A stretch of DNA of 64,000 bases from assembly GCA_964407825.1 (NCBI GenBank), contig CAYOXD010000005.1, positions 7,223-71,222 of the forward strand, in the 5' to 3' direction. Shown here piece after piece: positions 9,021-18,245 of this stretch. Source of the DNA: CAYOXD01 sp964407825. Lineage in GTDB: Bacteria; Desulfobacterota; Desulfobacteria; Desulfobacterales; JAFDDL01. The stretch's first letter is position 1. Each line of letters begins with the position of its first letter. The notes below the pieces were generated by a model. The model saw only the letters and a list, made by a program, of their open reading frames with translations, was not told where the DNA came from and ran no database searches. Both the position numbers and the translations under genes were made by a program.

Positions 9021-10021
9021 GCATCAAGCTTGGCATCAACGGGTTTGGAAGAATCGGACGAATGGTTTTCCGGGCTGCGTTAGCCCATCCGGAGCTGGAA
9101 ATTGTCGCCATCAACGACTTGACGGATCCGGCCACCATCGCCCACCTGTTAACGTATGACTCGGTTCACGGCCGGCTTCAGGCGGAGGTGAGTGCCCAAA
9201 CCGATGCCATCAAGGTCAACGACAAAACCATCGCCATCACCGCTGTCAAGGATCCTGCCCAATGCGCTTGGGAAACCCAGGGCGTCAACATTGTGGCGGA
9301 ATGCACCGGTCTTTTCCGGGATCGTGAAAGCGCGGCCAAGCACCTGGCCGCAGGGGCCAAGAAGGTCATCATTTCAGCACCCGCCAAGGACCCGGACATT
9401 ACCATCGTGATGGGGGTCAATTCGAGCATGTATGACCCCCGGAAGCATCACATCGTCTCAAACGCCTCCTGCACCACCAACTGCCTGGCACCGGTGGCAA
9501 AGGTGCTGTTGGAAAATTTCGGCATCAGCGCCGGTCTTATGACCACCATCCACTCCTATACGGGGGACCAGCGGATTCTCGACTTTCCCCACAAGGATCT
9601 TCGAAGGGCCCGGGCCGCCGCCCTTTCCATGATCCCCACCACCACCGGCGCCGCCAGGGCCGTGGCACTGGTCCTGCCGGAGCTCTCCGGGAAGCTCAAC
9701 GGTCTTGCCATCCGGGTACCGACGCCCAACGTCTCCATCGTGGACCTGGTCGCCACCATCGAAAAGCCGGGGGTCACCACCACCGAAATAAACGAAGCGC
9801 TGAAGGAGGCATCCGAGGGGGAGCTTTCAGGAATCCTTGGGTATAGCGACGCGCCGCTTGTGTCCTCGGACTATAACGGTTGCCCCCTGTCCTCCACAGT
9901 GGACGCACCGACCACCTACGTAGTGGGCAATATGGTCAAGGTCTTGGCCTGGTATGACAATGAAACGGGCTACTCCCACCGGATGGTGGATCTTGCCAGC
10001 ATGATCGGAAACGAACTGTAA
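9017..10021 (+). CDS. gap: Glyceraldehyde-3-phosphate dehydrogenase, type I
   Basis: Oxidises glyceraldehyde 3-phosphate to 1,3-bisphosphoglycerate with NAD(P) and phosphate. The Rossmann motif GINGFGRIGR is at residues 7-16, and the catalytic cysteine is Cys152 in SNASCTTNCLAP. Asp34 in INDLT favours NAD. The C-terminus has the WYDNETGYS motif. Length 334 is standard. It starts with an ATGA overlap on rimI and is followed at once by tpiA, so two neighbouring glycolytic steps are co-expressed. Confidence 0.97.
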   Translation: MSIKLGINGFGRIGRMVFRAALAHPELEIVAINDLTDPATIAHLLTYDSVHGRLQAEVSAQTDAIKVNDKTIAITAVKDPAQCAWETQGVNIVAECTGLFRDRESAAKHLAAGAKKVIISAPAKDPDITIVMGVNSSMYDPRKHHIVSNASCTTNCLAPVAKVLLENFGISAGLMTTIHSYTGDQRILDFPHKDLRRARAAALSMIPTTTGAARAVALVLPELSGKLNGLAIRVPTPNVSIVDLVATIEKPGVTTTEINEALKEASEGELSGILGYSDAPLVSSDYNGCPLSSTVDAPTTYVVGNMVKVLAWYDNETGYSHRMVDLASMIGNEL

Positions 10022-10038
10022 CCGTGGAGATCCCAGGG

Positions 10039-10803
10039 ATGATTCAAAGAAGAACGCTTATTGCCGGCAACTGGAAAATGCACAAGACCACCGAAGAGGC
10101 TGTGGACACAGCCCGTTCGCTCGCGGCCCATTTAGACCCGACGCCCAGGGATGTGGATATCATGATCGCCCCCCCCTTCACGGCCCTCGGTGCGGTATCC
10201 GAGGTGATCCGGGACAGCGGCATCGCCCTTGGCGCCCAGAACCTGCACTGGGAATCCCAAGGCGCCTACACGGGAGAGATATCCGCAGCGATGCTGATCG
10301 CCTGCGGATGCCGCTATGTCATCATCGGCCATTCCGAACGCCGTCATCTCTTTGGCGAAACGGATGCGGACGTCAACCGGAAGCTGAAAGCGGCCGTCGG
10401 GTACAGCCTCATCCCGGTGCTGTGCGTGGGAGAAACCGAAGCGGAAAGAGAACAAAAAAAGACCTTTTCGGTACTTGACAAACAGATCGAAATGGGGTTA
10501 GAAGGGCTTTCTTCCACGGAGCTCGCGTCCCTGGTGCTGGCATACGAACCGGTATGGGCCATTGGCACGGGGAATACTGCCACGGCCGATCAGGCCCAGG
10601 AGGCGCACGGGTTCCTGCGCGGGCGGATGAGGGAAAAAATGGGCATTGATCTTGCCAATTCGATCCGGATCCTGTATGGAGGAAGCGTAACATCCAGGAA
10701 TATCTCCGGCCTGATGGCCATGCCCGATGTGGATGGCGCACTGGTCGGCGGCGCCAGCCTGGAGGCAGAATCCTTCAAGGCGCTGGCCCTGTTCAATTCC
10801 TAG
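10039..10803 (+). CDS. tpiA: Triosephosphate isomerase
   Basis: Interconverts dihydroxyacetone phosphate and glyceraldehyde 3-phosphate. A 254-residue TIM barrel with the catalytic Lys13 in GNWKMHK, the catalytic His in IIGHSERR and the catalytic Glu in AYEPVWAIGTG. The ATG at 10039 was chosen over an in-frame GTG at 10024 because it gives the family's usual N-terminus. Follows gap by 17 bp and precedes secG, a gene order common in bacteria. Confidence 0.97.
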   Translation: MIQRRTLIAGNWKMHKTTEEAVDTARSLAAHLDPTPRDVDIMIAPPFTALGAVSEVIRDSGIALGAQNLHWESQGAYTGEISAAMLIACGCRYVIIGHSERRHLFGETDADVNRKLKAAVGYSLIPVLCVGETEAEREQKKTFSVLDKQIEMGLEGLSSTELASLVLAYEPVWAIGTGNTATADQAQEAHGFLRGRMREKMGIDLANSIRILYGGSVTSRNISGLMAMPDVDGALVGGASLEAESFKALALFNS

Positions 10804-10829
10804 CACTGGGGAAGGCGATACCGAACGCT

Positions 10830-11207
10830 ATGTCTGTTTTATTGATTTTCATCCATGTCGTTATTTGCATCGCCCTGATCATGATCGTGCTTTTGCAGAC
10901 AGGCAAGGGCGCTGATATGGGGGCCGTCTTTGGCGGTGGTGGGAGCCAAACCCTCTTCGGCAGCGGGGGCGCCTCCACGTTTCTAGGCAAGGCCACCACA
11001 GTGGCGGCCATTGTCTTTATGCTGACCTCGTTTGCGCTGGCGTTCATATCCGGCCATCACAGGGGAAACTCTGTTATCCTCAACAAGAAGCCAGCAGCTG
11101 AAAGGCCGGCCGCCGGGACAGCGCCTCCCGCAGTGCCGGGAACTCCGGATTCAGGATCGGTTCCACCTGCAACTGCGAAACCGCCTGGAGCCAACACGAA
11201 CCCATGA
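10830..11207 (+). CDS. secG: Preprotein translocase subunit SecG
   Basis: Small subunit of the SecYEG channel. Two transmembrane helices (about residues 2-22 and 52-74) flank the conserved cytoplasmic loop LLQTGKGADMGAVFGGG with the GSGGASTFLGKAT segment after it. A Pro/Ala-rich C-terminal tail (from about residue 85) is longer than in E. coli and is typical of the family outside enterobacteria. Length is 125. It is 26 bp after tpiA and 12 bp before the tRNA-Leu gene. Confidence 0.94.
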   Translation: MSVLLIFIHVVICIALIMIVLLQTGKGADMGAVFGGGGSQTLFGSGGASTFLGKATTVAAIVFMLTSFALAFISGHHRGNSVILNKKPAAERPAAGTAPPAVPGTPDSGSVPPATAKPPGANTNP

Positions 11208-11219
11208 TCTGAATTTCGT

Positions 11220-11305
11220 GCCGAAGTGGTGGAACTTGGTAGACACGCTATCTTGAGGGGGTAGTGGGGAGACCCGTGCCGGTTCAAGTCCGGCCTTCGG
11301 CACCA
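11220..11305 (+). tRNA. tRNA-Leu (anticodon GAG)
   Basis: An 86-nt class II tRNA. The acceptor stem pairs GCCGAAG (11220-11226) with CTTCGGC (11295-11301), followed by A and an encoded CCA. The anticodon stem CTATC/GGTAG encloses loop TTGAGGG, giving anticodon GAG for CUC/CUU leucine codons. The D-loop (TTGGTAGACA), long variable arm and T-arm (GGTTCAAGTCC) are all present. Confidence 0.96.
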
Positions 11306-11424
11306 TTTCCATGTTTTTAATTCCAACATACGGCTTCTGGCTCATTGCTTGATCTATTTCGGTTTCCACCAGCGGTTCGGTATCGATACGCAAGTCGGAG
11401 TATTCCCAATTAAAAGGTGCGACG

Positions 11425-11820
11425 GTGGGCAAACAGGTTAAAATATTGATCATTGATGACAATGAAGATGTTCTTTCCACCCTCTATCAGTTTTTAAGCC
11501 ACAAAAAATACCAGGTTGTCTCGGCCACCAATGGTTTGGATGCGCTAAAGCTATTCGAGGCGGAAAAGAATGGCTTCGATCTGATCATTACCGACCTTGT
11601 CATGCCCAGCATCAGCGGTGTGGCGATCATTGCCATTGTAAAGGAAAGAAATCCCGATATTCCGATCATTGCCATCACTGGATGGGGCGAGCACCCCGAG
11701 GCCTTGGCAACCGAAGCGAAGGCCGACGCGGTACTGGAAAAACCCTTCGAGCTGATCACACTTGAAAAGTTGATGACTAAATTGCTCACAGTACAGCGAA
11801 AGAAGATGAAATCCAGTTGA
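11425..11820 (+). CDS. Stand-alone response-regulator receiver protein
   Basis: A 131-residue CheY-like domain with no output domain. Acidic pocket IDDNED near residue 10, phospho-acceptor Asp in LIITDLVMP, Thr/Ser switch region AITGW and the Lys in LEKPF are all present, so it should be phosphorylated. It starts with GTG. It lies 103 bp upstream of a sigma-54 activator that has no receiver of its own, which suggests that the two may act together, but no kinase is adjacent. Confidence 0.85.
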   Translation: MGKQVKILIIDDNEDVLSTLYQFLSHKKYQVVSATNGLDALKLFEAEKNGFDLIITDLVMPSISGVAIIAIVKERNPDIPIIAITGWGEHPEALATEAKADAVLEKPFELITLEKLMTKLLTVQRKKMKSS

Positions 11821-11923
11821 AACATCATGGCTGCCATACTATAATAGGAAGACTAACCCAGTCATGCATCAACGCCGGATCCTGCGCACCCAAATGGACC
11901 GGCAATCAGCCCATTGAGCCGCT

Positions 11924-12988
11924 ATGATACCTCCATTAATTGGTGTAAGCCAAAGCATAGAGCGCATCAAGGAATTGATCAGTCATGTGGCGGACACTGG
12001 CTTGAATATCGTCATATCGGGCGAAAGCGGTGTAGGCAAAGAGGTGGTGGCCCAAAACCTCTATCACCTCTCCCCCAGAAAGAACAAACCCTTCGTGAAG
12101 GTAAACTGCGCCGCCCTTCCGGACGGGCTCCTAGAAAGTGAGCTTTTCGGATTCGAGAGAGGCGCCTTCACAGGGGCCGAGCGAAAAAAACGGGGGAAAT
12201 TCGAGCTGGCCCACCAGGGGGTGCTCTTTTTGGATGAAATTGGGGACATGTCCTTTCCCCTCCAGGCCAAACTGCTGCATGTATTGCAAAGCGGAGAATT
12301 CGCGCCCCTTGGCTCTGAGCGCGAATTCAAGACGGATGCCTGGGTGATCGCCGCAACAAACTGCCAACTGGAAAGCCAAATCAAAGAGGGAAAATTCAGG
12401 GAGGATCTCTATTACCGCCTGAATATCATCAAAATCCAGATCCCTCCCCTGCGAGATAGGCTCGAGGACATACCGCCCTTGGTGGATTATTACATCGATC
12501 GATACACCAGCCAATTTGACAGCAAACAGTTACTAAAACCGAGCAGCCAGATCATCCAACGCCTAATGGAACATCCGTGGCCCGGGAACGTCCGTGAACT
12601 GCAAAACGTCCTCAAACGCTTCCTCGTGGTATGCGACTGGGACGAAATTATCGAGGAGCTGGTGTCCAACAGGCATGGCATGGCCTCCACAGGACCTGCG
12701 CCGCCCGCCACAAACGCCATCCCAGAAACCGAGAGCAATCCCTTCAATATGAAATCCATCATCTCGGATTATCTCGATATGAACGGGTCCGACCCCGAGG
12801 ATTTCAAGGATTTTTCCCTGAAAGAAATAAAGCGCAAGGCTTTGGACCATGTGGAAAGAGAGGCCATCACCTTTGTGCTCGACAAGACGGGCTGGAACCG
12901 CAGCAAGGCATCGAGGATCCTCAAAGTCAGCTACAAGACCCTTCTCTATAAGATTGCGGACCTCAAAATAAAACCGCCATCCGCGTGA
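11924..12988 (+). CDS. Sigma-54 activator: AAA+ and Fis-type HTH, no sensor domain
   Basis: Enhancer-binding protein of 354 residues that starts almost directly with its AAA+ domain. Walker A is SGESGVGKE (33-41), the sigma-54-contacting loop GAFTGA is at 80-85, Walker B is LFLDEIGD, and the R-finger region FREDLYYRLN is present. The C-terminal 40 residues form a Fis-type HTH (WNRSKASRILKVSYKTLLYKI). It lacks the usual N-terminal receiver, GAF or PAS domain, like PspF, so its activity is probably controlled by a partner protein. The ribosome site is weak. Converges with the next gene, 13 bp apart. Confidence 0.9.
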   Translation: MIPPLIGVSQSIERIKELISHVADTGLNIVISGESGVGKEVVAQNLYHLSPRKNKPFVKVNCAALPDGLLESELFGFERGAFTGAERKKRGKFELAHQGVLFLDEIGDMSFPLQAKLLHVLQSGEFAPLGSEREFKTDAWVIAATNCQLESQIKEGKFREDLYYRLNIIKIQIPPLRDRLEDIPPLVDYYIDRYTSQFDSKQLLKPSSQIIQRLMEHPWPGNVRELQNVLKRFLVVCDWDEIIEELVSNRHGMASTGPAPPATNAIPETESNPFNMKSIISDYLDMNGSDPEDFKDFSLKEIKRKALDHVEREAITFVLDKTGWNRSKASRILKVSYKTLLYKIADLKIKPPSA

Positions 12989-13001
12989 CAATGGATGGAC
13001 A

Positions 13002-14498
13002 CTACTTAAGATCGTACTTGGAAATAAGGCGAGAGAGATACGTACGCTGAATATCCATGATCCTTGCGGCTTGGCTTCGGTTTCCGCTGGTGTGGGCCAG
13101 GTTTATTTCAATAAAGGCTCGCTTGAATTTATCCAGAGCCTGCTGGAGGGTCAGTCCCACCTGAAGACCGGGAGAGGCTGAGCGCAGCGTGCCGATAGGG
13201 AGATCCTCCGCCAGGATCTGCCGGCCCTCTCCCATCACAACGGAACGCTCCAAGGCATTGCTGAGTTCCCGGACATTGCCCGGCCAATCGTAGGTCATTA
13301 TCTTCTCCATGGCCGATGCTGACAGCGAAAGATTCGGCATCCCTCGCATTGCCTTGAATTCGTTCAGGAAGTGCTCGCACAAAAGGGGAATATCCTCCTT
13401 TCTCTCCCGCAGCGGCGGCATCACGAGGCGAACCACGTTGAGCCGGTAAAAGAGATCCTCCCGGAATTTGCCCTCCGTCACGTCCTTTTCGATATTCCGG
13501 TTGGTGGCGGATAGGATCCGGACATCCACCCGGATGGGTTGCGTCCCCCCTATCCGATAAAAGACCCCCTCCTGGACTACCCGCAGAAGCTTTGCCTGCA
13601 TGCCAGGAATCATCTCCCCAATCTCATCGAGAAAGATGGTCCCGCCGTCGGCCAGTTCGAACTTGCCGATTTTCCGGGCCAAGGCGCCCGTAAAGGCCCC
13701 TTTCTCATACCCAAAAAGCTCGGCTTCCAGGAGGCCCTCTGGCAGCGCCGCGCAGTTAAGCGACACCAGCGACTGGGCTTTCCTGGGGCTGGCATCGTGA
13801 ATCAACCGGGCCAGAAGCTCCTTTCCGGTGCCGCTCTCTCCGCATATCAGCACGCTCGTTTTCGATTCGGCCACCTTGAGGGCATCGGTAATCACGCTCT
13901 TGAGAGCGCTGCTTTCGCCCACGATCCGGGACTTGATGGCAAGGGCCTCCTTGAGTTCCCGGTTCTCCTGGTTCATTCTGGCGAACCGCCTTGCCTTGCC
14001 GATGGCCTCGGCCGCCAGGTCCGCGTAGACCTGGAGCAATTGAAGCTCCTCTTCCATCAAACAGGAGTCATCCAGCTTGTCGATGATTTGAACCACGCCG
14101 ATGACCTCCCCCCCCATCCGCATGGGCACACAGGCAATGGAACGGGTCTTGAAATTGATGGCTCGGCTGATTTCCTTGAACCACCGGGGATCTTTCTCCA
14201 CATCGGCGATGAGCAGCGGGACCCCCGAAGCGGCGACGGTTCCGGCAATCCCCTGCCCAAGTTCCACCTCGTAGCCCTTGATTTGATGCTGCTTCTCACC
14301 CGTTGCCACCTGGAAATAGAGTTTTTCGCTCTTCCGATCGAGCAGCAACAGGGATCCGGCCCTTGCGTCCATGGCCCGGGTAGCCGTCTCCACCACCAGT
14401 TGCAGGAGTCTGTCGAGATCATCCGAGGCGGTAATCCACGAAGTCACACCTTTCAGATGGTCCAAGGACCTGGTGTCAGGGCATGTGGGTTTATCCAT
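13002..14498 (-). CDS. NifA-like sigma-54 activator: GAF, AAA+, Fis HTH
   Basis: A 498-residue enhancer-binding protein. Residues about 20-170 form a GAF domain (LLLLDRKSEKLYF, GIAGTVAASG), the AAA+ domain follows (ICGESGTGKE, then GAFTGA, then IFLDEIGEM), and a C-terminal Fis-type HTH closes it (NRSQAARIMDIQRTYLSRL). This is the NifA/FhlA layout, in which a small molecule or redox cue at the GAF domain gates ATPase activity. AGGAG sits 7 nt before the ATG. It lies downstream of gltA on the same strand, 47 bp away. Target genes cannot be told from sequence. Confidence 0.9.
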   Translation of the reverse strand: MDKPTCPDTRSLDHLKGVTSWITASDDLDRLLQLVVETATRAMDARAGSLLLLDRKSEKLYFQVATGEKQHQIKGYEVELGQGIAGTVAASGVPLLIADVEKDPRWFKEISRAINFKTRSIACVPMRMGGEVIGVVQIIDKLDDSCLMEEELQLLQVYADLAAEAIGKARRFARMNQENRELKEALAIKSRIVGESSALKSVITDALKVAESKTSVLICGESGTGKELLARLIHDASPRKAQSLVSLNCAALPEGLLEAELFGYEKGAFTGALARKIGKFELADGGTIFLDEIGEMIPGMQAKLLRVVQEGVFYRIGGTQPIRVDVRILSATNRNIEKDVTEGKFREDLFYRLNVVRLVMPPLRERKEDIPLLCEHFLNEFKAMRGMPNLSLSASAMEKIMTYDWPGNVRELSNALERSVVMGEGRQILAEDLPIGTLRSASPGLQVGLTLQQALDKFKRAFIEINLAHTSGNRSQAARIMDIQRTYLSRLISKYDLK

Positions 14499-14545
14499 AG
14501 TATCGCTCCTGTCCCGCCATCGGGATACAGCCTCGGGAGGACCTC

Positions 14546-15832
14546 TCAGGGAGTTCTGGCCTCAATGGGGACATAGCGCCTCAGGGCTGGCCCCATGTAA
14601 ATCTGACGGGGTCGGCATAGCTTCCAGGTGGGGTCGTCCAGACTCTCTTTCCACTGGGAGATCCAGCCCGGCAGCCTGCCTATGGCGAACATCACGGGAA
14701 ACATGTTGGTCGGTATGCCGATGGCCCTAAGAACGATGCCGCTGTAAAAATCCACATTGGGGTACAGGTGATGGCTGATAAAGTAGTCGTCGTGCAGGGC
14801 CACCTGTTCGAGCTCCTTGGCAATATCCAGCAAGGGATCGACAATTTTTAATTTTTCCAACAAGGTGTCACATGTTTTCTTGATAATGCGAGCCCGGGGA
14901 TCGTGGGTCTTATAGACCCGATGTCCGAACCCCATCAACCGGTAGGGATCGTTCTTGTCCTTTGCCCGTTCGACCACCTTCCGGATATTGCTCCCGTTTT
15001 CATAAATTTTCTCAAGCATTTCAATGACAGCCTGATTCGCCCCGCCATGGAGCGGCCCCCACAGGGCAGCGATGCCGGCGGAAATGGCCGCGTACAGATT
15101 TACCCGGCCGCTGCCCACCAGCCGAACGGCGGAGGTGGAGCAGTTCTGTTCGTGATCGGCGTGCAGGACCCAAAATACGTTGAGGGCCTTTACAATATCG
15201 GCGTCCAGCTCGTAGGGGTTCACGGGCGAATCGAACATCATAAACAAAAAATTGGCGCAATAGGACAGGTCGTGCCTGGGGTAGGCCACCCGGTGCCCCC
15301 GTGAAATCTTATAGGACATGGCCGCCATGGTCCGCACCTTGGACAGAAGGCGCGCAACGGTAAGATCCATATCCTCCTCGGTATCCGGCAGTTCGGGATA
15401 GAAGCTGCGCAGGGCCGTAACCATGGAGGACAGGATGCCCATGGGATGGCTCGTGCGGGGATAGTTCTGGAAAAACGCCCGCATGTCCTCATGAATCAGG
15501 GAATTGTCATTCAACAAAACCGAAAACCGGGTCAGTTCCGTCCGGGACGGGAGCTCTCCGTGAATCAACAGATAGGCGACCTCCCGGAAGGACGACTGCT
15601 CGGCCAGCTCATCTACGGGGATTCCCCGGTATCGCAAAGTCCCCTCCTCTCCATCCATGAAGGTGATACGGCTTGTGCAGCTGCCGGTGTTGGCAAATCC
15701 CGGATCCAAAGTGATCAGCCCTGAAGTCTGGCGCAGTTGGGTGATATCGATGGCCCTCTCCCCTTCCGTCCCGATAATTACCGGCAGTTCATATGTTTTC
15801 CCATCATAAATCAGTTTTGCATACTCGGTCAT
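14546..15832 (-). CDS. gltA: Citrate synthase (type II, GltA-like)
   Basis: Condenses oxaloacetate and acetyl-CoA. Catalytic residues are all visible: His in GPLHGGANQ, His in GFGHRVYK and Asp in YPNVDFYSG; the C-terminus has RPRQIYMG. The start at 15832 gives 428 residues, close to E. coli GltA (427), and has AAGGA 8 nt upstream; a reading from 15904 would add 24 residues without a better ribosome site. A complete Si-type enzyme here contrasts with the two catalytic-triad-less homologues at 37734-39456. Confidence 0.95.
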   Translation of the reverse strand: MTEYAKLIYDGKTYELPVIIGTEGERAIDITQLRQTSGLITLDPGFANTGSCTSRITFMDGEEGTLRYRGIPVDELAEQSSFREVAYLLIHGELPSRTELTRFSVLLNDNSLIHEDMRAFFQNYPRTSHPMGILSSMVTALRSFYPELPDTEEDMDLTVARLLSKVRTMAAMSYKISRGHRVAYPRHDLSYCANFLFMMFDSPVNPYELDADIVKALNVFWVLHADHEQNCSTSAVRLVGSGRVNLYAAISAGIAALWGPLHGGANQAVIEMLEKIYENGSNIRKVVERAKDKNDPYRLMGFGHRVYKTHDPRARIIKKTCDTLLEKLKIVDPLLDIAKELEQVALHDDYFISHHLYPNVDFYSGIVLRAIGIPTNMFPVMFAIGRLPGWISQWKESLDDPTWKLCRPRQIYMGPALRRYVPIEARTP

Positions 15833-16256
15833 AACCTGTTCCTTCATCATGGAGCCAAGGGGCACCTGCTTTGCGTAATACATTACCCCGACCCCCCACC
15901 CCATCAGACGCGCGGGGGAGTCTGAAATTAATTACAAAAAAGTAAACCGGAAGGCAGCCGCCCACATCGAGGGTAGGTCGGATCCAACGCCCCGATGGGA
16001 ATAAGCTACCGGAATAGAAAGGATTCCCTTCACATTTTCTGATATCGTATCATAACCAATAATTTCGCATCGGTCAAGAGCCTCATGCCCACTTGGCAGA
16101 GACGTTGCGTTGGGCTCGAGAAGGGGGATGGCATCCAGCGGTAATCCCGGAATGGTTCAGAAAGAAACATAGGGCCTCTCCGGCAAGGGGGGTCAATCGG
16201 CACGAGTAGCCATTACACCATAATTTTATTTTGAATGCAATTGATTAAAAAAACGT

Positions 16257-16285
16257 TTGCCTCTCCCGCTTGAAATGGGTAATAT
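16257..16285 (+). promoter_or_regulatory. Candidate sigma-70 promoter of a leader or small RNA
   Basis: TTGCCT (16257-16262), a 17-bp spacer and TAATAT (16280-16285), preceded by an A-rich tract that could act as an UP element. Transcription would begin near 16292 and meet the terminator at 16546-16587. Confidence 0.45.
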
Positions 16286-16545
16286 TATTTTTTCGCCTGT
16301 TCAGAAGGAGGCAGATATTGCCTCCAGACCGCAACAGTTTCATTTTGGGACAGAAGCTGTGACAGCTGCTGAATGTACAGTTGCAATAACTTCCGAATGG
16401 GGTTAGCAATCAGATGGGATGCTCTGCACAGCGGCAGGAAAATACACTCATCCGTAAATGACCTGAGCCATGATGGATAACAGCGTCCACAGCGCAACCG
16501 CGGTAATGTGCCATCGCTTCAGCGAAGACACAGACGGCACCCACT

Positions 16546-16587
16546 CCCCCACGTCATCGGCACTGCCGACGCCGCGGGGTTTTTTTT
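16546..16587 (+). terminator. Factor-independent terminator or attenuator upstream of the DASS gene
   Basis: A GC-rich stem: CCCC at the 5' side pairs with GGGG at 16576-16579, and an inner TCGGC-ACT-GCCGA hairpin closes it, with mismatches between. Eight T follow directly (16580-16587). It points toward the transporter gene, whose ATG is 70 bp on. No plus-strand protein gene lies upstream for it to end, so it is either an sRNA terminator or an attenuator. Confidence 0.55.
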
Positions 16588-16657
16588 GTACAATTTTTAT
16601 CCGTTAAGCGTTGGACGGAACCGGCAACAGGCGTCCGAGTGTCCAAAGGAGAAACCC

Positions 16658-18136
16658 ATGTCGAGCCAAATCATATCCCGATCCGAATCCTCCTCCGTCA
16701 GCTGGAAAAAGCTACTATTCCTCGGGGTGGGCATCGTGCTTTTCGCAGTGGTTCAATACAGTCCCCCATGGCCCGATGCCCTGGACCCCGGGGGAACCCA
16801 CTTTGTGCTGACCCGGGAGGGAAAGGGCGCTCTGGCCATATTTCTGCTGGCCGGCACCTGGTGGGTGTTCGAAGTCCTCCCCATCGGTATCACCAGCCTG
16901 GCCATCGGCGTGCTTCAAGCGCTCTTCCTAATCCGGCCGGCCAAGGCCGCCTTCAAGGATTTCATGGATCCATCGGTTCTGTTCATTTTTGCCTCCATCA
17001 TGATCGGCCTGGTGTTCACCAAGACAGGGCTCACCAAACGACTCGCCTACAGGATGCTGCTGATCGTGGGGGAGAGGACGAGCATGATCTACCTGGGCTG
17101 CTTTGTGGTGACCGCGGCCCTGACCCATATCATGGCCCATACGGCTGTGGCCGCCACTATCTACCCGCTTCTGCTGTCGGTGTACGCGCTCTATGACGAG
17201 GAGAGGACACAGACGAAATTCGGCAAGGGCCTCTTCATCGGCATGGCTTATGTGGCCGGGGCCGGCAGCATCGCCACATTGCTAGGGGCAGCCCGAGGTG
17301 CAGTGGCCATCGGTTTTTACAAGGACATCATCGGCTCGGAGATCAGTTTTTTCCAGCTTAGCTATTACTTGGCACCCATCGCGTGGCTGATGACCTTTCT
17401 GCTCTGGGGCTTTTTCATGGTATTTTTCAAGCCCGAAAGAAAGATCATCCCGGGCTTGCGTGAAAGGGCCCGAAAACTCAACGCGGACATGGGGCCCGTC
17501 TCCAGAAAGGAGATGCTTGCGGCCCTCATCGTATTCGGCTGCATTCTGATCATGAGCCTGAGATCCTTTATTCCTGCCCTCAAGCCCATCGACAAGACAG
17601 CCCTCATCCTGATCTCCACCATATTGTTTTACATCACCGGTATCATGGACCTGGAGGACCTGGAGGCCATTCCCTGGAATATTATCCTGCTCTTCGCCGG
17701 CGCCATGAGCATCGGCTTTTGCCTCTGGGAAACCGGCGCCGCAAAATGGCTGGCGGTCAACTGGCTGGTCATGTTCCAGAAGGCCAACTGGTTCGTATTT
17801 GTTCTGAGCATCGCATTTTTTGTCCTGGTCATGACCAACTTCATCATGAACGTGGCGGCCATCGCCATCTCCCTTCCGGTGGCCCTGGTGATCGCACCTT
17901 ACCTGGGGGTGGCCCCCCAGGTCATTCTGTTTGCCTCCCTGGTGACCGCCGGCATGCCGTTCATGCTCCTGGTGGGAGCGGCACCCAATGCCATTGCGTA
18001 CGATTCCAAACAGTTCACAGCCGGAGAATTTTTTTTATGGGGCATGCCCGCAAGCGTGCTCCTGATGCTCGTGGTGGCCTTCGCAGTGTATGTTCTATGG
18101 CCGATCATGGGCATGCCGGTAACCACTGGGCTTTGA
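16658..18136 (+). CDS. DASS/SLC13-family anion:sodium symporter
   Basis: A polytopic inner-membrane protein of 492 residues with about 12-14 hydrophobic segments. It matches the divalent anion:Na+ symporter family by its two-fold repeat, the WWVFEVLPIGITSLAI segment after the first helices, and the C-terminal signature region MNVAAIAISLPVALVIAP followed by a GAAPNAIAYDS loop. Such carriers move dicarboxylates (succinate, fumarate, malate) or sulfate; the substrate cannot be told. The ATG at 16658 has AAAGGAG upstream. An upstream attenuator-like terminator suggests regulated read-through. Confidence 0.87.
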   Translation: MSSQIISRSESSSVSWKKLLFLGVGIVLFAVVQYSPPWPDALDPGGTHFVLTREGKGALAIFLLAGTWWVFEVLPIGITSLAIGVLQALFLIRPAKAAFKDFMDPSVLFIFASIMIGLVFTKTGLTKRLAYRMLLIVGERTSMIYLGCFVVTAALTHIMAHTAVAATIYPLLLSVYALYDEERTQTKFGKGLFIGMAYVAGAGSIATLLGAARGAVAIGFYKDIIGSEISFFQLSYYLAPIAWLMTFLLWGFFMVFFKPERKIIPGLRERARKLNADMGPVSRKEMLAALIVFGCILIMSLRSFIPALKPIDKTALILISTILFYITGIMDLEDLEAIPWNIILLFAGAMSIGFCLWETGAAKWLAVNWLVMFQKANWFVFVLSIAFFVLVMTNFIMNVAAIAISLPVALVIAPYLGVAPQVILFASLVTAGMPFMLLVGAAPNAIAYDSKQFTAGEFFLWGMPASVLLMLVVAFAVYVLWPIMGMPVTTGL

Positions 18137-18245
18137 AGGCAGCCCCGGCATGATCTCAGGGACGGAGGAACGAGGGGTGAATGGAAATAGAGGGGGAGAG
18201 GAGCCATCATAACAAACCCGTCCAAGGAGACTCGGGAGCGATAAC

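Larger units (their letters stand above)
15833..16657. other. 825-bp intergenic region between gltA and a DASS transporter
   Basis: No convincing gene. It must hold the gltA promoter (minus strand). On the plus strand it holds a good sigma-70-type promoter (16257-16285), a GGAGGCA/TGCCTCC hairpin (16307-16325) and a factor-independent terminator (16546-16587), which together predict a roughly 295-nt transcript. A 70-codon minus-strand reading (16285-16497) has no ribosome site or family resemblance and is not called. Confidence 0.5.

Noticed and set aside
13539..14576. A 345-codon plus-strand open frame
   Set aside because: Opposite strand of the GAF-containing sigma-54 activator; no ribosome site or motif.
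16285..16497. A 70-codon minus-strand open frame in the gltA-DASS interval
   Set aside because: No ribosome site and no recognised family, and it overlaps the predicted plus-strand RNA. Not strong enough to call.
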